DNA of 50,631 nt. Source: UBA647 sp964400545 (GTDB lineage: Bacteria; Acidobacteriota; Aminicenantia; UBA2199). This document shows, piece after piece, positions 41,342-49,372 of the stretch (its first letter is position 1; each line of letters opens with the position of its first letter). The DNA lies in assembly GCA_964400545.1 (NCBI GenBank), contig CAYNUG010000004.1, forward strand, positions 1-50,631. Reading direction: 5' to 3'. The notes beneath the pieces were generated by a model that did no database searches, had not been told where the DNA came from, and saw only the letters and a program-made list of their open reading frames with translations. The translations under genes and the position numbers were made by a program.

Positions 41342-42871
41342 TTATTTCTTATTATTATTTGAAAATTTTTCTTTTACGATCTCGGTAACTTTTCTAAAAT
41401 TAACTTTCCCGCTTCCCATCTTCGGAAGTTCATCCATAACCAGAAAATTTTTCGGTAAAGCAATAGAGGGGAGATCGGATGCCATTTCTTTCAAAATACT
41501 TTTCTCGTCGATCGGTTTTGTTATTGCAGCAATGACCTTAGCACCCTTCAAATAGTCGGGGATCTCCACAACACAGCAATCAGTTTCAGGAGGCAGCAGC
41601 TCCGTCAGTACACTTTCAACCTTTACAAGTGATACCATTTCACCACCGATCTTTGCAAATCTCTTTAGACGGCCTCTGTGCCACACATATCCGTCCTCAT
41701 CGATCATACCCATATCTCCAGTGTCATACCATCCGTCTTTGATCCTTAAAGAAGTTTCTTCCAGATCATCGAAATATCCCTTCATTACATGATCACCTTT
41801 CGTAAGCAGTTTCCCTTCCTGCCCTCTGGGGACTTCGTCACCACTATTTATATCTGCGATCTTTACTTTTACGTTTGGCAAAGGTTTCCCGGTACTTCCC
41901 GGCTTGTTTGCATTTGGAAGATTTACAGAGATAACCGGACTTGTCTCGGTGCATCCATATCCTTCCAGAAGAGTTATTCCATGCTTCTTCTTATAACCTT
42001 CACGAAGAAGTTCCGGGCACTTGTCCGCACCTGCAACTGCAATTCTGATCGAAGAAAGCTCTCCCGGCTCGGACTGTCTGAGATACCCGTTGAAGAATAC
42101 CGGGGTTCCCAACATCAGAGATACATTCTCTTCTTTAATTATCTGTACTGTTTTTCTATATTCCAGAGGATTCGGATAAGTAACGACAGTGAGACCTCTC
42201 AACAATGGAAGCCAGAAATTAGTATTGTATCCGAAGACATGGAACAGAGGCAGGTTCCCGAGGAAAATATCATCATTCGATAGTTTAAGACTGTTAAATA
42301 TATCGACAACATTAGCAGCAATGTTCTTATGGGATAACTGAACTGCCTTAGGATCTTTCTCACTTCCTGATGTAAACAAAATCACAACGTTATCCTCTTC
42401 ATGTGCTTTAGGTAAAGATCTTTTTATAAAACTGAACGGCATTTTTGATCTTAGTGCCGCCCTGATCTTATCGAACGGGGAGATCTTCGTCATAATGTCC
42501 TCAATAAATACCATTCCGTGGACGAAACGACATCCGATCTTTTCTACCAGAGCCTTAGATGTTATTATGGTATTAAACCCGCACTTATTCTGTGCATATT
42601 CACAATTCTCTGCTGCACCGGTAGAATAATTGATCATTACAGGGACATTTCCCGACATCAATATTCCCATCGTTGTTAACATTGCACCTGCCGAATTCGG
42701 GATCATAACACCTATAAAACCTTTTTTATAACTTTTGAATTTTTCAGAAAGCATGAGTGAGGCAATAAGAGCTTTCCCAAAATTAACCTTAGATTCTCTT
42801 CCTCTGTCAATTATCGCATATTTTTTTCCGTTCTTTTTAGCAATCTTGATAAATTCTTCATGTAAGATCAT
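41342..42871 (-). CDS. AMP-forming acyl-CoA/acyl-ACP ligase
   Basis: A 509-residue adenylate-forming enzyme of the ANL superfamily. It shows the ATP loop TSGSEKDPKAVQLS (167-180), the GYGCTETSP motif near 300, the WYDTGDMG hinge near 375, a G-R-L-K-R-F-A-K-I-G-G-E-M segment, and the catalytic lysine K489 in MGSGKVNFRK. The sequence around the hinge resembles the acyl-ACP synthetase half of Aas, so it probably activates a fatty acid for phospholipid or lipid A turnover. No acyl carrier or acyltransferase domain is fused. GGAGGTAAT lies directly before the ATG. The gene stands alone. Confidence 0.9.
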   Translation of the reverse strand: MILHEEFIKIAKKNGKKYAIIDRGRESKVNFGKALIASLMLSEKFKSYKKGFIGVMIPNSAGAMLTTMGILMSGNVPVMINYSTGAAENCEYAQNKCGFNTIITSKALVEKIGCRFVHGMVFIEDIMTKISPFDKIRAALRSKMPFSFIKRSLPKAHEEDNVVILFTSGSEKDPKAVQLSHKNIAANVVDIFNSLKLSNDDIFLGNLPLFHVFGYNTNFWLPLLRGLTVVTYPNPLEYRKTVQIIKEENVSLMLGTPVFFNGYLRQSEPGELSSIRIAVAGADKCPELLREGYKKKHGITLLEGYGCTETSPVISVNLPNANKPGSTGKPLPNVKVKIADINSGDEVPRGQEGKLLTKGDHVMKGYFDDLEETSLRIKDGWYDTGDMGMIDEDGYVWHRGRLKRFAKIGGEMVSLVKVESVLTELLPPETDCCVVEIPDYLKGAKVIAAITKPIDEKSILKEMASDLPSIALPKNFLVMDELPKMGSGKVNFRKVTEIVKEKFSNNNKK

Positions 42872-42960
42872 ATTACCTCCAGATAAAATATTTTCATTTT
42901 AGAAAAATATAGCATAAATATAATTTTTTTTAAACAAATACAAAATTCTCCCACCACCCA

Positions 42961-43158
42961 CCCCGAAGGGGAAGTACCAATTCTAAATTTTGTACACATA
43001 AATGAGGGACGGTTCTCAACTTTGTGTACAGTTTCGGATTTAATTAAGGCGAAATACCTTTCGCCCCTACGACCTCCGGTCTCATGAACAGGGTAGACGC
43101 AAGGCCTACCCCTACAATCACTATTATCCTATGCACTAATGATGTTCACGAAGTGAAC
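42961..43158. repeat. Nest of short palindromic elements
   Basis: Within the 518-base gene-free gap 42872-43389 lie several hairpins: CCCC-GAA-GGGG (42961-42971), an 8-bp inverted repeat TGTACACA/TGTGTACA around a 24-base loop (about 42991-43030), GGCGAAA/TTTCGCC (43048-43065), GGGTAG/CTACCC (43091-43111) and GTTCAC/GTGAAC (43144-43158). The third and fourth are each followed by CCCTAC or CCCCTAC. They look like REP- or MITE-type debris. No transposase is present. Confidence 0.7.
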
Positions 43159-43212
43159 CAATGACTATCAATGACAAGCCCTATAATTCTAAATTTAAGG
43201 TTTTTATTTTTA

Positions 43213-43254
43213 GCTGAATGCTGAATGCTGAAAGCTGAGGGCTGAAAGCCGAAA
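43213..43254. repeat. Heptanucleotide repeat, six units
   Basis: Six exact-length 7-base units of the form G-C-[T/C]-G-A-[A/G]-[A/G/T]: gctgaat twice, gctgaaa, gctgagg, gctgaaa and gccgaaa. The same repeat family is found at 50547-50581. Confidence 0.85.
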
Positions 43255-43320
43255 ACTTCCATTTCATATCAGCCCCTCAATCCCATATCCCAAACATGCC
43301 GAAGGCTGTGAACTGATGAT

Positions 43321-43349
43321 TTGATACAATTTATGAATGTTGATATAAT
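43321..43349 (+). promoter_or_regulatory. Promoter of the amidase operon
   Basis: TTGATA (43321-43326), 17 bases, then a perfect TATAAT (43344-43349). The start site would fall about 30 bases before the ATG at 43390, which shows that in-frame codons upstream of that ATG are not translated. Confidence 0.62.
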
Positions 43350-43389
43350 AAAAATTGGCAATTACTATTACAATTATCCGTTTGACCTT

Positions 43390-44727
43390 ATGAAAGCATT
43401 GATCAAATATAAATTAATATACATACTGTTCTTATTGTTATTTATTCCTGTCGGAAACATGAAACTGATCTCCGGGAAAAGAAATGCAGATCTCAAAATA
43501 ATCAACTACCAAAAATATCTCAATAAAGAATTCAAAAAGAGAAAACGGATAAATACAAAATTTATCATAATACATACTTCAGAAGCCGGAAAAGTAAGTA
43601 CATTGAGAACCCTTTCAAGAGGGAAAAGGGTCGGACGGAGAAGGACGAAAGGGGGGCATGCCAATTATACCATTCTGAGAGACGGGAAAATTTACAGGAT
43701 CTTGAATCACATATACAGAGCGGATCATACCGGATTAAGCATGTGGAACGGAATAGATGACCTGAGCTCTCATTCCATAGGTATTGAACTGGTAGGTTAC
43801 CATTACGGAACCATCACCTTTGAACAATACAGATCATTAACCCCTCTCCTCAAAGAACTTCAAGGGATCTATAAAATACCTGACAAGAATATACTTACTC
43901 ACAGCCAGGTTTCATACGGAAAACCCAATTTATGGTTTAAAAGAAATCACAGAGGCAGGAAAAGGTGTGCTCTAAATTTCAACAGGTCCAGAGCCGGACT
44001 GATCGGCAGATGGACATTTGATCCGGACGTACGGGCTGGAAGACTTACCTCGGATTTCCAAACCAGAAAAATATTCTATTCTTCATACAATAATAAAATG
44101 GTAAAGATAGAACCCTCGAAAAAAGAAGAAGTGACCCCGTTGGAACAAACAGTCGAAGAAAGTAAGAAAGAAGCCGTCCGTACATCAAATATAATAAATC
44201 ATGACAATACCGCATGGAATATTGCCGGTGAAGATTATGACGATCCGGAAACACTATATATCCTTCCCTCCGGGAAAAAAATAAGAGGCAATAATGCCGG
44301 AGCCCTGATAGGATGGGGAAATATCCCCCGGGGAACCCGAGTGGTCCTGAATCAACCTGAAGAAATTGAAACGTCCCGTGGCCCTATCTTTACTATTTCC
44401 GGAAACCTTACAGCATGGAGTTATGCGGGGAAAGAGTATAAAAAAAGATCAACATTCTATATATTCCCGAACAATAAGATCAAGAACGGTACAAAGATAA
44501 AAGACTGGGACTCACTTCCGTCCGGGGTCAGAATGATAATCGGATACAAAGGCCCTTTCATCCTCGGTGCGAGGAAGGGAAGGACAGCATGGAGCATTGC
44601 AGGAAAAGATTACAACAAAGAGAATACTATATACTATATACCCGGGAAAGGGATCGTAACCGGAAACAAGATGACCTCATTCAGTAACCTTCCTCAATAT
44701 TCAAAGATCTTTTTAAAAGGAGAATAA
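43390..44727 (+). CDS. N-acetylmuramoyl-L-alanine amidase with triple C-terminal module
   Basis: A 445-residue exported or anchored cell-wall hydrolase. The hydrophobic start (about 7-21) is a signal or anchor. The Amidase_2/PGRP-type domain (about 55-225) has H62 in FIIIHTSE and H171 in LTHSQVSYGKPN, with C193 in HRGRKRCALNF as the likely third zinc ligand. Linker: Lys/Glu-rich 236-268. The C-terminal part has three related units of about 50-60 residues, each opening T-A-W-x-x-A-G-x-x-Y (274, 341, 399), perhaps LysM-like wall-binding modules. It should cut the amide between MurNAc and the stem peptide. AAAGGAG of the next gene overlaps its end, so the operon continues with the parvulin. Confidence 0.88.
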   Translation: MKALIKYKLIYILFLLLFIPVGNMKLISGKRNADLKIINYQKYLNKEFKKRKRINTKFIIIHTSEAGKVSTLRTLSRGKRVGRRRTKGGHANYTILRDGKIYRILNHIYRADHTGLSMWNGIDDLSSHSIGIELVGYHYGTITFEQYRSLTPLLKELQGIYKIPDKNILTHSQVSYGKPNLWFKRNHRGRKRCALNFNRSRAGLIGRWTFDPDVRAGRLTSDFQTRKIFYSSYNNKMVKIEPSKKEEVTPLEQTVEESKKEAVRTSNIINHDNTAWNIAGEDYDDPETLYILPSGKKIRGNNAGALIGWGNIPRGTRVVLNQPEEIETSRGPIFTISGNLTAWSYAGKEYKKRSTFYIFPNNKIKNGTKIKDWDSLPSGVRMIIGYKGPFILGARKGRTAWSIAGKDYNKENTIYYIPGKGIVTGNKMTSFSNLPQYSKIFLKGE

Positions 44728-44729
44728 TA

Positions 44730-45005
44730 ATGGAATGGAGAGCAAGCCATATTTTAATAAAAAACAACAGCCTTGCAAATAAAATACTTAAAGACCTGAA
44801 AAGCGGAAAAAAATTTTCTGACCTTGCAAAGGAATTCTCAATATGTCCGAGTAAAAGCAAAGGGGGAGACCTGGGGTGGTTCGGCCCCGGACAGATGGTA
44901 AAAGAATTTGAAGAATCTGTAAAAAAGCAATCTAACGGAAGTATCAGTAGAATTGTAAGGACCAAATTTGGCCTCCACATCATAAAAAAAACAGGACAGC
45001 GATGA
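44730..45005 (+). CDS. Parvulin-type peptidyl-prolyl isomerase, single domain
   Basis: A 91-residue PpiC/rotamase protein that speeds cis-trans isomerisation of prolyl bonds. ASHILI (5-10), the KFSDLAKEFS helix (28-37), GGDLGWFGPGQMV (45-57) and FGLHIIKK (80-87) are all present. It has no signal peptide, so it should work in the cytoplasm. It starts 2 bases after the amidase stop with a strong AAAGGAG and overlaps the flavin reductase-like gene by 4 bases (ATGA). Confidence 0.92.
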   Translation: MEWRASHILIKNNSLANKILKDLKSGKKFSDLAKEFSICPSKSKGGDLGWFGPGQMVKEFEESVKKQSNGSISRIVRTKFGLHIIKKTGQR

Positions 45006-45607
45006 CCGGAAAGAGTGTAAAAAAAACGATCTGGAAAGGGGGGACAATGATCTATCCTCTCCCGACACCAATGATCACATGCGGAGATATTGACGGAGAA
45101 TATAACATTATTACTATCGCATGGACAGGAATAATATCGACCGAACCCCCCAGATGTTATATATCGGTAAGACCAAAAAGATATTCACATAAAATGATAA
45201 AAGAGAATGGCGAATTCATAATAAACCTGACCACAAATGAACTCGCCTTTGCGACAGACTGGTGCGGCGTCAAATCCGGAAAGGATACCGATAAGTTCAA
45301 AGAAATGAAATTAACCCCTCAACGTGCCATTGACGTCAAACCTCCTCTTATAGCCGAATCCCCTATAAATCTGGAATGCAGGGTTTTTGATGTTCTGAAT
45401 ATGGGATCCCATGATATGTTCATGGCAGACATTCTGCGGATCCATGCAGACGAAGAATATATTGATAAGAAAACCGGCGCTTTCAATCTTAACAAAGCTG
45501 CTCCTATCTGCTATTCACACGGGAAATACTATACTATCGATAAATTCGTTGGGAAATTCGGCTTCTCGGTTAAAAAGAAAAGGAAGAAAAGAAGGAGGAA
45601 AAAATAA
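45002..45607 (+). CDS. Flavin reductase-like FMN-binding protein
   Basis: A 201-residue protein of the flavin reductase-like split beta-barrel family (PF01613). Typical features are P-x-x-M-I-T-C-G near 23, the N-I-I-T-I-A-W-T-G strand (35-43), P-P-R-C-Y-I-S-V-R-P (49-58) and the S-H-x-x-I-x-E-x-x-E-F-x-I-N segment. It probably binds FMN and reduces it or another acceptor. A strongly basic tail (about 188-201) is unusual and may bind nucleic acid or membrane. It is coupled to the genes on both sides (ATGA upstream, TAATG downstream). Confidence 0.87.
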   Translation: MTGKSVKKTIWKGGTMIYPLPTPMITCGDIDGEYNIITIAWTGIISTEPPRCYISVRPKRYSHKMIKENGEFIINLTTNELAFATDWCGVKSGKDTDKFKEMKLTPQRAIDVKPPLIAESPINLECRVFDVLNMGSHDMFMADILRIHADEEYIDKKTGAFNLNKAAPICYSHGKYYTIDKFVGKFGFSVKKKRKKRRRKK

Positions 45608-46482
45608 TGGCCGGATACAGTTATTCATCTCTTTCAAACTTCGATAATTGCCCGAGAGCTTTCGAGTTCAGATATATCAAAAAAATACCCGAGGCATTCC
45701 AATCGATAGAAGCTTTTATGGGAAGTACTGTCCATTCAGTGCTTGAGATGATCTACCGGAACAGGGATATAGGGCTGACAACCGACGAATTGGAACTGCC
45801 GGGAATATTCAGGAAGATATGGGACAACACATATAATGAAAAGATCAAAATAATAAAAAGTGAGAATGATATTCTTTATTATATTGATCGGGGGATCAGA
45901 TTACTCACCGGATATTATAAAAACTCATTTATAAATGATACAAGCAAGACCATCTCGCTGGAAGAAAAGTTCAAGATCAATCTGAAGGAAGGAACAGAAT
46001 TCAGGGGAATAATCGACAGGCTTTCAAGGACAAATGATGGCATCCTCCGGGTAACAGATTTTAAGACCGGATCAGTCTCAGGTCCCCTCGAGAATCTCCA
46101 GCTCCCATCCTATGCACTCTATATTTTTGATACAAATAATGAAGCAGAGATAGAACTCTGTATTGAGGACCTGAAGCAGAAAGAAACAAAAATTGCCAAA
46201 GTAAAAAAAGAGATCGCAAAAAGTACAAGAAATAAACTTATTTCAAAGATCAGCGTAATTGAAAAAACCACTGAGTTTAAAGCTATTTCCGGCCCACTAT
46301 GCAGATGGTGCGGCTACAATGAGATCTGTTCTGATTATCTAAAAAAAAAGGACAGTGATCCCGGAGAGATCAAATACTGCCCGAAATGCGGAAGTCCTCT
46401 GAGGGAAAGGAATGGGAAGTTCGGGAAATTCCTTGGATGCAGTTCTTATCCACAATGCACCTTCACGAGAAAGATGGAATAA
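45607..46482 (+). CDS. RecB/Cas4-like nuclease fused to topoisomerase zinc ribbon
   Basis: A 291-residue protein. Residues 1-245 are a PD-(D/E)XK nuclease of the RecB/AddB/Cas4 group (PF12705-like): H43, D137 in GIIDR, and D151/K153 in TDFKTG form the active site. C15, C232, C235 and C241 match the four ligands of the 4Fe-4S cluster that clamps such nucleases. Residues 258-284 are a topoisomerase I-type zinc ribbon (PF01396) with C258, C261, C278 and C284 in CPKCGSPL ... GCSSYPQC. A DNA end-processing or repair role is likely. It starts on the last base of the upstream stop (TAATG). No Cas genes or CRISPR array are present. Confidence 0.87.
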   Translation: MAGYSYSSLSNFDNCPRAFEFRYIKKIPEAFQSIEAFMGSTVHSVLEMIYRNRDIGLTTDELELPGIFRKIWDNTYNEKIKIIKSENDILYYIDRGIRLLTGYYKNSFINDTSKTISLEEKFKINLKEGTEFRGIIDRLSRTNDGILRVTDFKTGSVSGPLENLQLPSYALYIFDTNNEAEIELCIEDLKQKETKIAKVKKEIAKSTRNKLISKISVIEKTTEFKAISGPLCRWCGYNEICSDYLKKKDSDPGEIKYCPKCGSPLRERNGKFGKFLGCSSYPQCTFTRKME

Positions 46483-46495
46483 GATCACAGAGTAT

Positions 46496-47428
46496 TTATA
46501 ACAGAAGTTCTTTGATCTTTCCCGTTTCTCTTTTCATCAGTCTGTAACCTTCTTCTATTGCTTCATCTGCCCGGTCAAAATCGAAAAGTCTGAAATCTCC
46601 GAGTCGCGGTTCAATAACAATATCTGGCGGATCAGTTTGAAATGCGTTCTTTGTTATGCTCCTCTGCATAATGTGAGCAGAGTTATCAATAATCTCCAGA
46701 ATATTAGGAATATGTTCCTTAGAAAGGATATTATCAAATTTCGTCCTGATAGCTCCGCTGATCTCTTTGTATTTCTCTTCCAACATTTCCGGAATACGTT
46801 TGTTCCGGTCTGTATCTTCATCACTCCCGGGATTCGTTCTGAGCCCCACTCGTTCTTTACCGTTGGTATTTCCTTCAACTATACAATTGTTAAGATCAAC
46901 TGCAATAACAACATCCGCCCCCATCTTACGGACAATATTTACAGGAACCGGATTAACTATACCCCCATCAACAAGTACCCTGTCCCCATATTTGAATGGA
47001 GTAAATACCCCGGGTATGGCTACACTTGCTCTTACTGCATCCATTACTTTTCCTGAATCAAATCTCATTTCATCTCCGGTTAAAACATCAGCTGCAACTG
47101 CACAAAAAGGTATCGGAAGATCTTCCAAAAGAATGTTCTCGTAATACTTTGAAAGTATTCTGAACAATTTTTTCCCCCGGATAAATCCACTCCCCGGAAT
47201 AATAACATCAAGATATGATACTATTTTTTTCCAATCCAGACTTCTTGCAAATTTTTCAAATTTTTCAAGATCTCCTAAGGAATAAACCGCTCCGACAACA
47301 GACCCGATCGATGTGCCCGAAATAAAATCAACACTGATCCCCGCTTCATCCAGAGCATTGAGGACCCCAATATGGGCCCATCCACGAGAAGCACCGCTTC
47401 CGAGTGCTATACCCAGTTTTTTTCTCAT
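46496..47428 (-). CDS. Patatin-like phospholipase (RssA/YchK type)
   Basis: A 310-residue serine lipase-like protein (PF01734). The oxyanion loop is GSGASRGWAHIGVL (10-23), the nucleophile is S40 in GTSIG, and the dyad partner is D154 in VDGGIVNPVP. Those positions are typical of the bacterial RssA branch. There is no signal peptide or membrane helix, so it is cytoplasmic or membrane-peripheral. After the fold (about 230-310) it has a charged helical tail. It hydrolyses a phospholipid or acyl ester; the true substrate is unknown. It converges with the nuclease gene (13-base gap) and is divergent from the methyltransferase. Confidence 0.9.
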   Translation of the reverse strand: MRKKLGIALGSGASRGWAHIGVLNALDEAGISVDFISGTSIGSVVGAVYSLGDLEKFEKFARSLDWKKIVSYLDVIIPGSGFIRGKKLFRILSKYYENILLEDLPIPFCAVAADVLTGDEMRFDSGKVMDAVRASVAIPGVFTPFKYGDRVLVDGGIVNPVPVNIVRKMGADVVIAVDLNNCIVEGNTNGKERVGLRTNPGSDEDTDRNKRIPEMLEEKYKEISGAIRTKFDNILSKEHIPNILEIIDNSAHIMQRSITKNAFQTDPPDIVIEPRLGDFRLFDFDRADEAIEEGYRLMKRETGKIKELLL

Positions 47429-47537
47429 TTAATTATCTCCCCGGCCATTCTAACCGAATGATCTTCAAATTTCCATTTCCTGCAAAGAACAAAATCAGTT
47501 ATAATAATATTGAACTACGAATACTCAGGAGGCTGAG

Positions 47538-48188
47538 ATGAAAAATTTCACACAGGATGATTCAAAGGTCGAAGTTACAGGAACCGAAGCAAAATATTAT
47601 GATACCTTCATGAATATCATAAGTCTCGGGACCTATCCTTCATTCATTAAGAAAGCTATAAGGGACATGAAATTAAAAGAAGGTGAGGAAATCCTGGATC
47701 TGGGATGCGGCACCGGCAGAAATGATTGCCTGATGCTCAAATATATAGGCGACAAAGGAAAGATCACAGGGATAGAAATAGGCGAAGAAATGAAGAAAAA
47801 ATTCCTGGCAAATTGTAATAAACCGAATGTCGATCTTATTAATAACAGGATAGATCATCCTTTTGATTTGCAGAAAAAATTTGATACGATCTTTATCTCA
47901 TTTGTTCTTCATGGATTTATCCAGGAAAAAAGAGAGATCATTATCAACAATGCGAAAAATTCCCTTAAACCGGGAGGAAGATTCATAATCCTTGATTATA
48001 ATGAATTTGATATTGACAGATCAGGTTTTATAACAAGATTTGCCATTAGAAAAATGGAATGCCCGTTGGCAGAAGATTTTATTAACCGGGACATTAAATC
48101 AGTATTGAAGAAAGTGGGTTTCAATAGTTTCTCCGAAGATCTTTATTATGGGAAAAAGGTAAGACTTTTAACAGCCGGACTTAACTGA
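47538..48188 (+). CDS. Class I SAM-dependent methyltransferase
   Basis: A 216-residue methyltransferase (Methyltransf_11/25 type). Motif I is ILDLGCGTG (52-60), the acidic residue after strand 2 is E in GIEIGEEM, and D-T-I-F-I-S-F-V-L-H-G-F gives motif IV, with K-P-G-G-R-F-I-I-L-D-Y after it. Similar to UbiE/COQ5-like enzymes. The target molecule (quinone, lipid or small metabolite) cannot be told. AGGAGG lies 6 bases before the ATG. A TATAAT sits about 35 bases upstream with only a weak -35 box. Confidence 0.88.
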   Translation: MKNFTQDDSKVEVTGTEAKYYDTFMNIISLGTYPSFIKKAIRDMKLKEGEEILDLGCGTGRNDCLMLKYIGDKGKITGIEIGEEMKKKFLANCNKPNVDLINNRIDHPFDLQKKFDTIFISFVLHGFIQEKREIIINNAKNSLKPGGRFIILDYNEFDIDRSGFITRFAIRKMECPLAEDFINRDIKSVLKKVGFNSFSEDLYYGKKVRLLTAGLN

Positions 48189-48308
48189 TTTCTTATTCTG
48201 AAATAAAAACAATCTGCACAGGGTCAATGGTATTTCAAAAACAATATCATTATTACCAGACACCTTCTGTTCCGGAAAAACAGATCCGGCTGACATTAAT
48301 TTGAAAAA

Positions 48309-49361
48309 ATGGAAAAACTCAAAAGTGAAATAAGAGATCTTCCAGGGAGAGTTCCCTATCTGGATTATTTCCGCGGAATTATTATTCTATTAATGATACA
48401 GGGACACACATTCAGGGCTCTTCTGGACAAAAGTGTTAAAGCGGGATCATGGTTCGAAATTCACGAATTCATTCATGGAGTTGTTGCACCCGGTTTTCTT
48501 TTCCTCGCAGGATTTCTTTTCTATCACACAATTCATAATAAAGAAATGCCCCGACTTATTCAAAAAGGGAAACATATTTTCGGTGTTATCATTCTGGGAT
48601 ATTTTCTTCATCTCCCATTCTTCTCTTTGCAGAAGATCATCCATCTCTGGGGAACCGGGATTGAATACAAATTCTTAAATATGGATATCCTTCAGACAAT
48701 AGGATATTCACTCCTGATCGTCCTGCTGATCTGGATCCTGATAAGAAAGTACTTTATTTTTACCGTTATTCTTATGATGTCTGCAGACATAATTTTTCTA
48801 ATGTTTAAAATCATTCCGGATAATATATTTCTTGCATCATTTTTTGATAAAAGCATATCGCAGTTTCCCCTTTTCCCCTGGTCTTTCTTCCTTTTATTGG
48901 GAATTCTAACGTCACGGTTCGTTAAAAAATTCAATCCCGCAGTTTTACTATTCTCCTTACTTCTCCTTTTTACCGCAGGTCTTTTCCCCGATGTTCTGTT
49001 CCGTACAATTTCGGATTCGGGAAAAGTGCTGTTCCTGTTTTCCGTAGTTCAACTTCTTCCTGAAACATCATCGAAACCTCTTACCTTATTCCTCAAAGCA
49101 TCAAGAGAAAGTCTTTTCCTGTATATGTCTCATCTGATGATCGTTTATGGTTCGGTCTTAAATCCGGGATTGAACTATTTTTTTAAAGACTCACTCAGTT
49201 TCCCGATCACAACATCGGTATTTATTGCACTTGCGGTCACTGTTTACTCATTTTCATATTTACTAACCGGAATTAAATCAAAAAATCCGGGGTCATTCAA
49301 CAGGTTTAAATATTCCGTTTATACTTTTCTAACAATAATTTTTATTTTTAGAAAATGGTAA
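48309..49361 (+). CDS. DUF1624/HGSNAT-like membrane acyltransferase
   Basis: A 350-residue integral membrane protein with about ten helices. The opening P-Y-L-D-Y-F-R-G-I-I-I-L-L-M-I-Q-G-H-T (15-33) and F-L-F-L-A-G-F-L-F-Y (63-72) are the usual start of the heparan-alpha-glucosaminide N-acetyltransferase-like / OpgC-type acyltransferase families (PF07786-like). H33 is the likely catalytic histidine. It probably moves acetyl or other acyl groups across the inner membrane on to a surface glycan. It ends 11 bases before the convergent PLP-enzyme gene. The region 48189-48308 before it holds no gene I can see. Confidence 0.8.
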   Translation: MEKLKSEIRDLPGRVPYLDYFRGIIILLMIQGHTFRALLDKSVKAGSWFEIHEFIHGVVAPGFLFLAGFLFYHTIHNKEMPRLIQKGKHIFGVIILGYFLHLPFFSLQKIIHLWGTGIEYKFLNMDILQTIGYSLLIVLLIWILIRKYFIFTVILMMSADIIFLMFKIIPDNIFLASFFDKSISQFPLFPWSFFLLLGILTSRFVKKFNPAVLLFSLLLLFTAGLFPDVLFRTISDSGKVLFLFSVVQLLPETSSKPLTLFLKASRESLFLYMSHLMIVYGSVLNPGLNYFFKDSLSFPITTSVFIALAVTVYSFSYLLTGIKSKNPGSFNRFKYSVYTFLTIIFIFRKW

Positions 49362-49372
49362 TTAACAAACGA

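Noticed and set aside
42872..43389. A CRISPR-like or tRNA-containing intergenic region
   Set aside because: The repeats are different palindromes and a 7-base tandem run, not regular direct repeats with spacers, and no cloverleaf could be drawn.
45607..46482. A Cas4 of a CRISPR system
   Set aside because: The nuclease is Cas4-like, but there is no repeat-spacer array and no other cas gene anywhere in the window.
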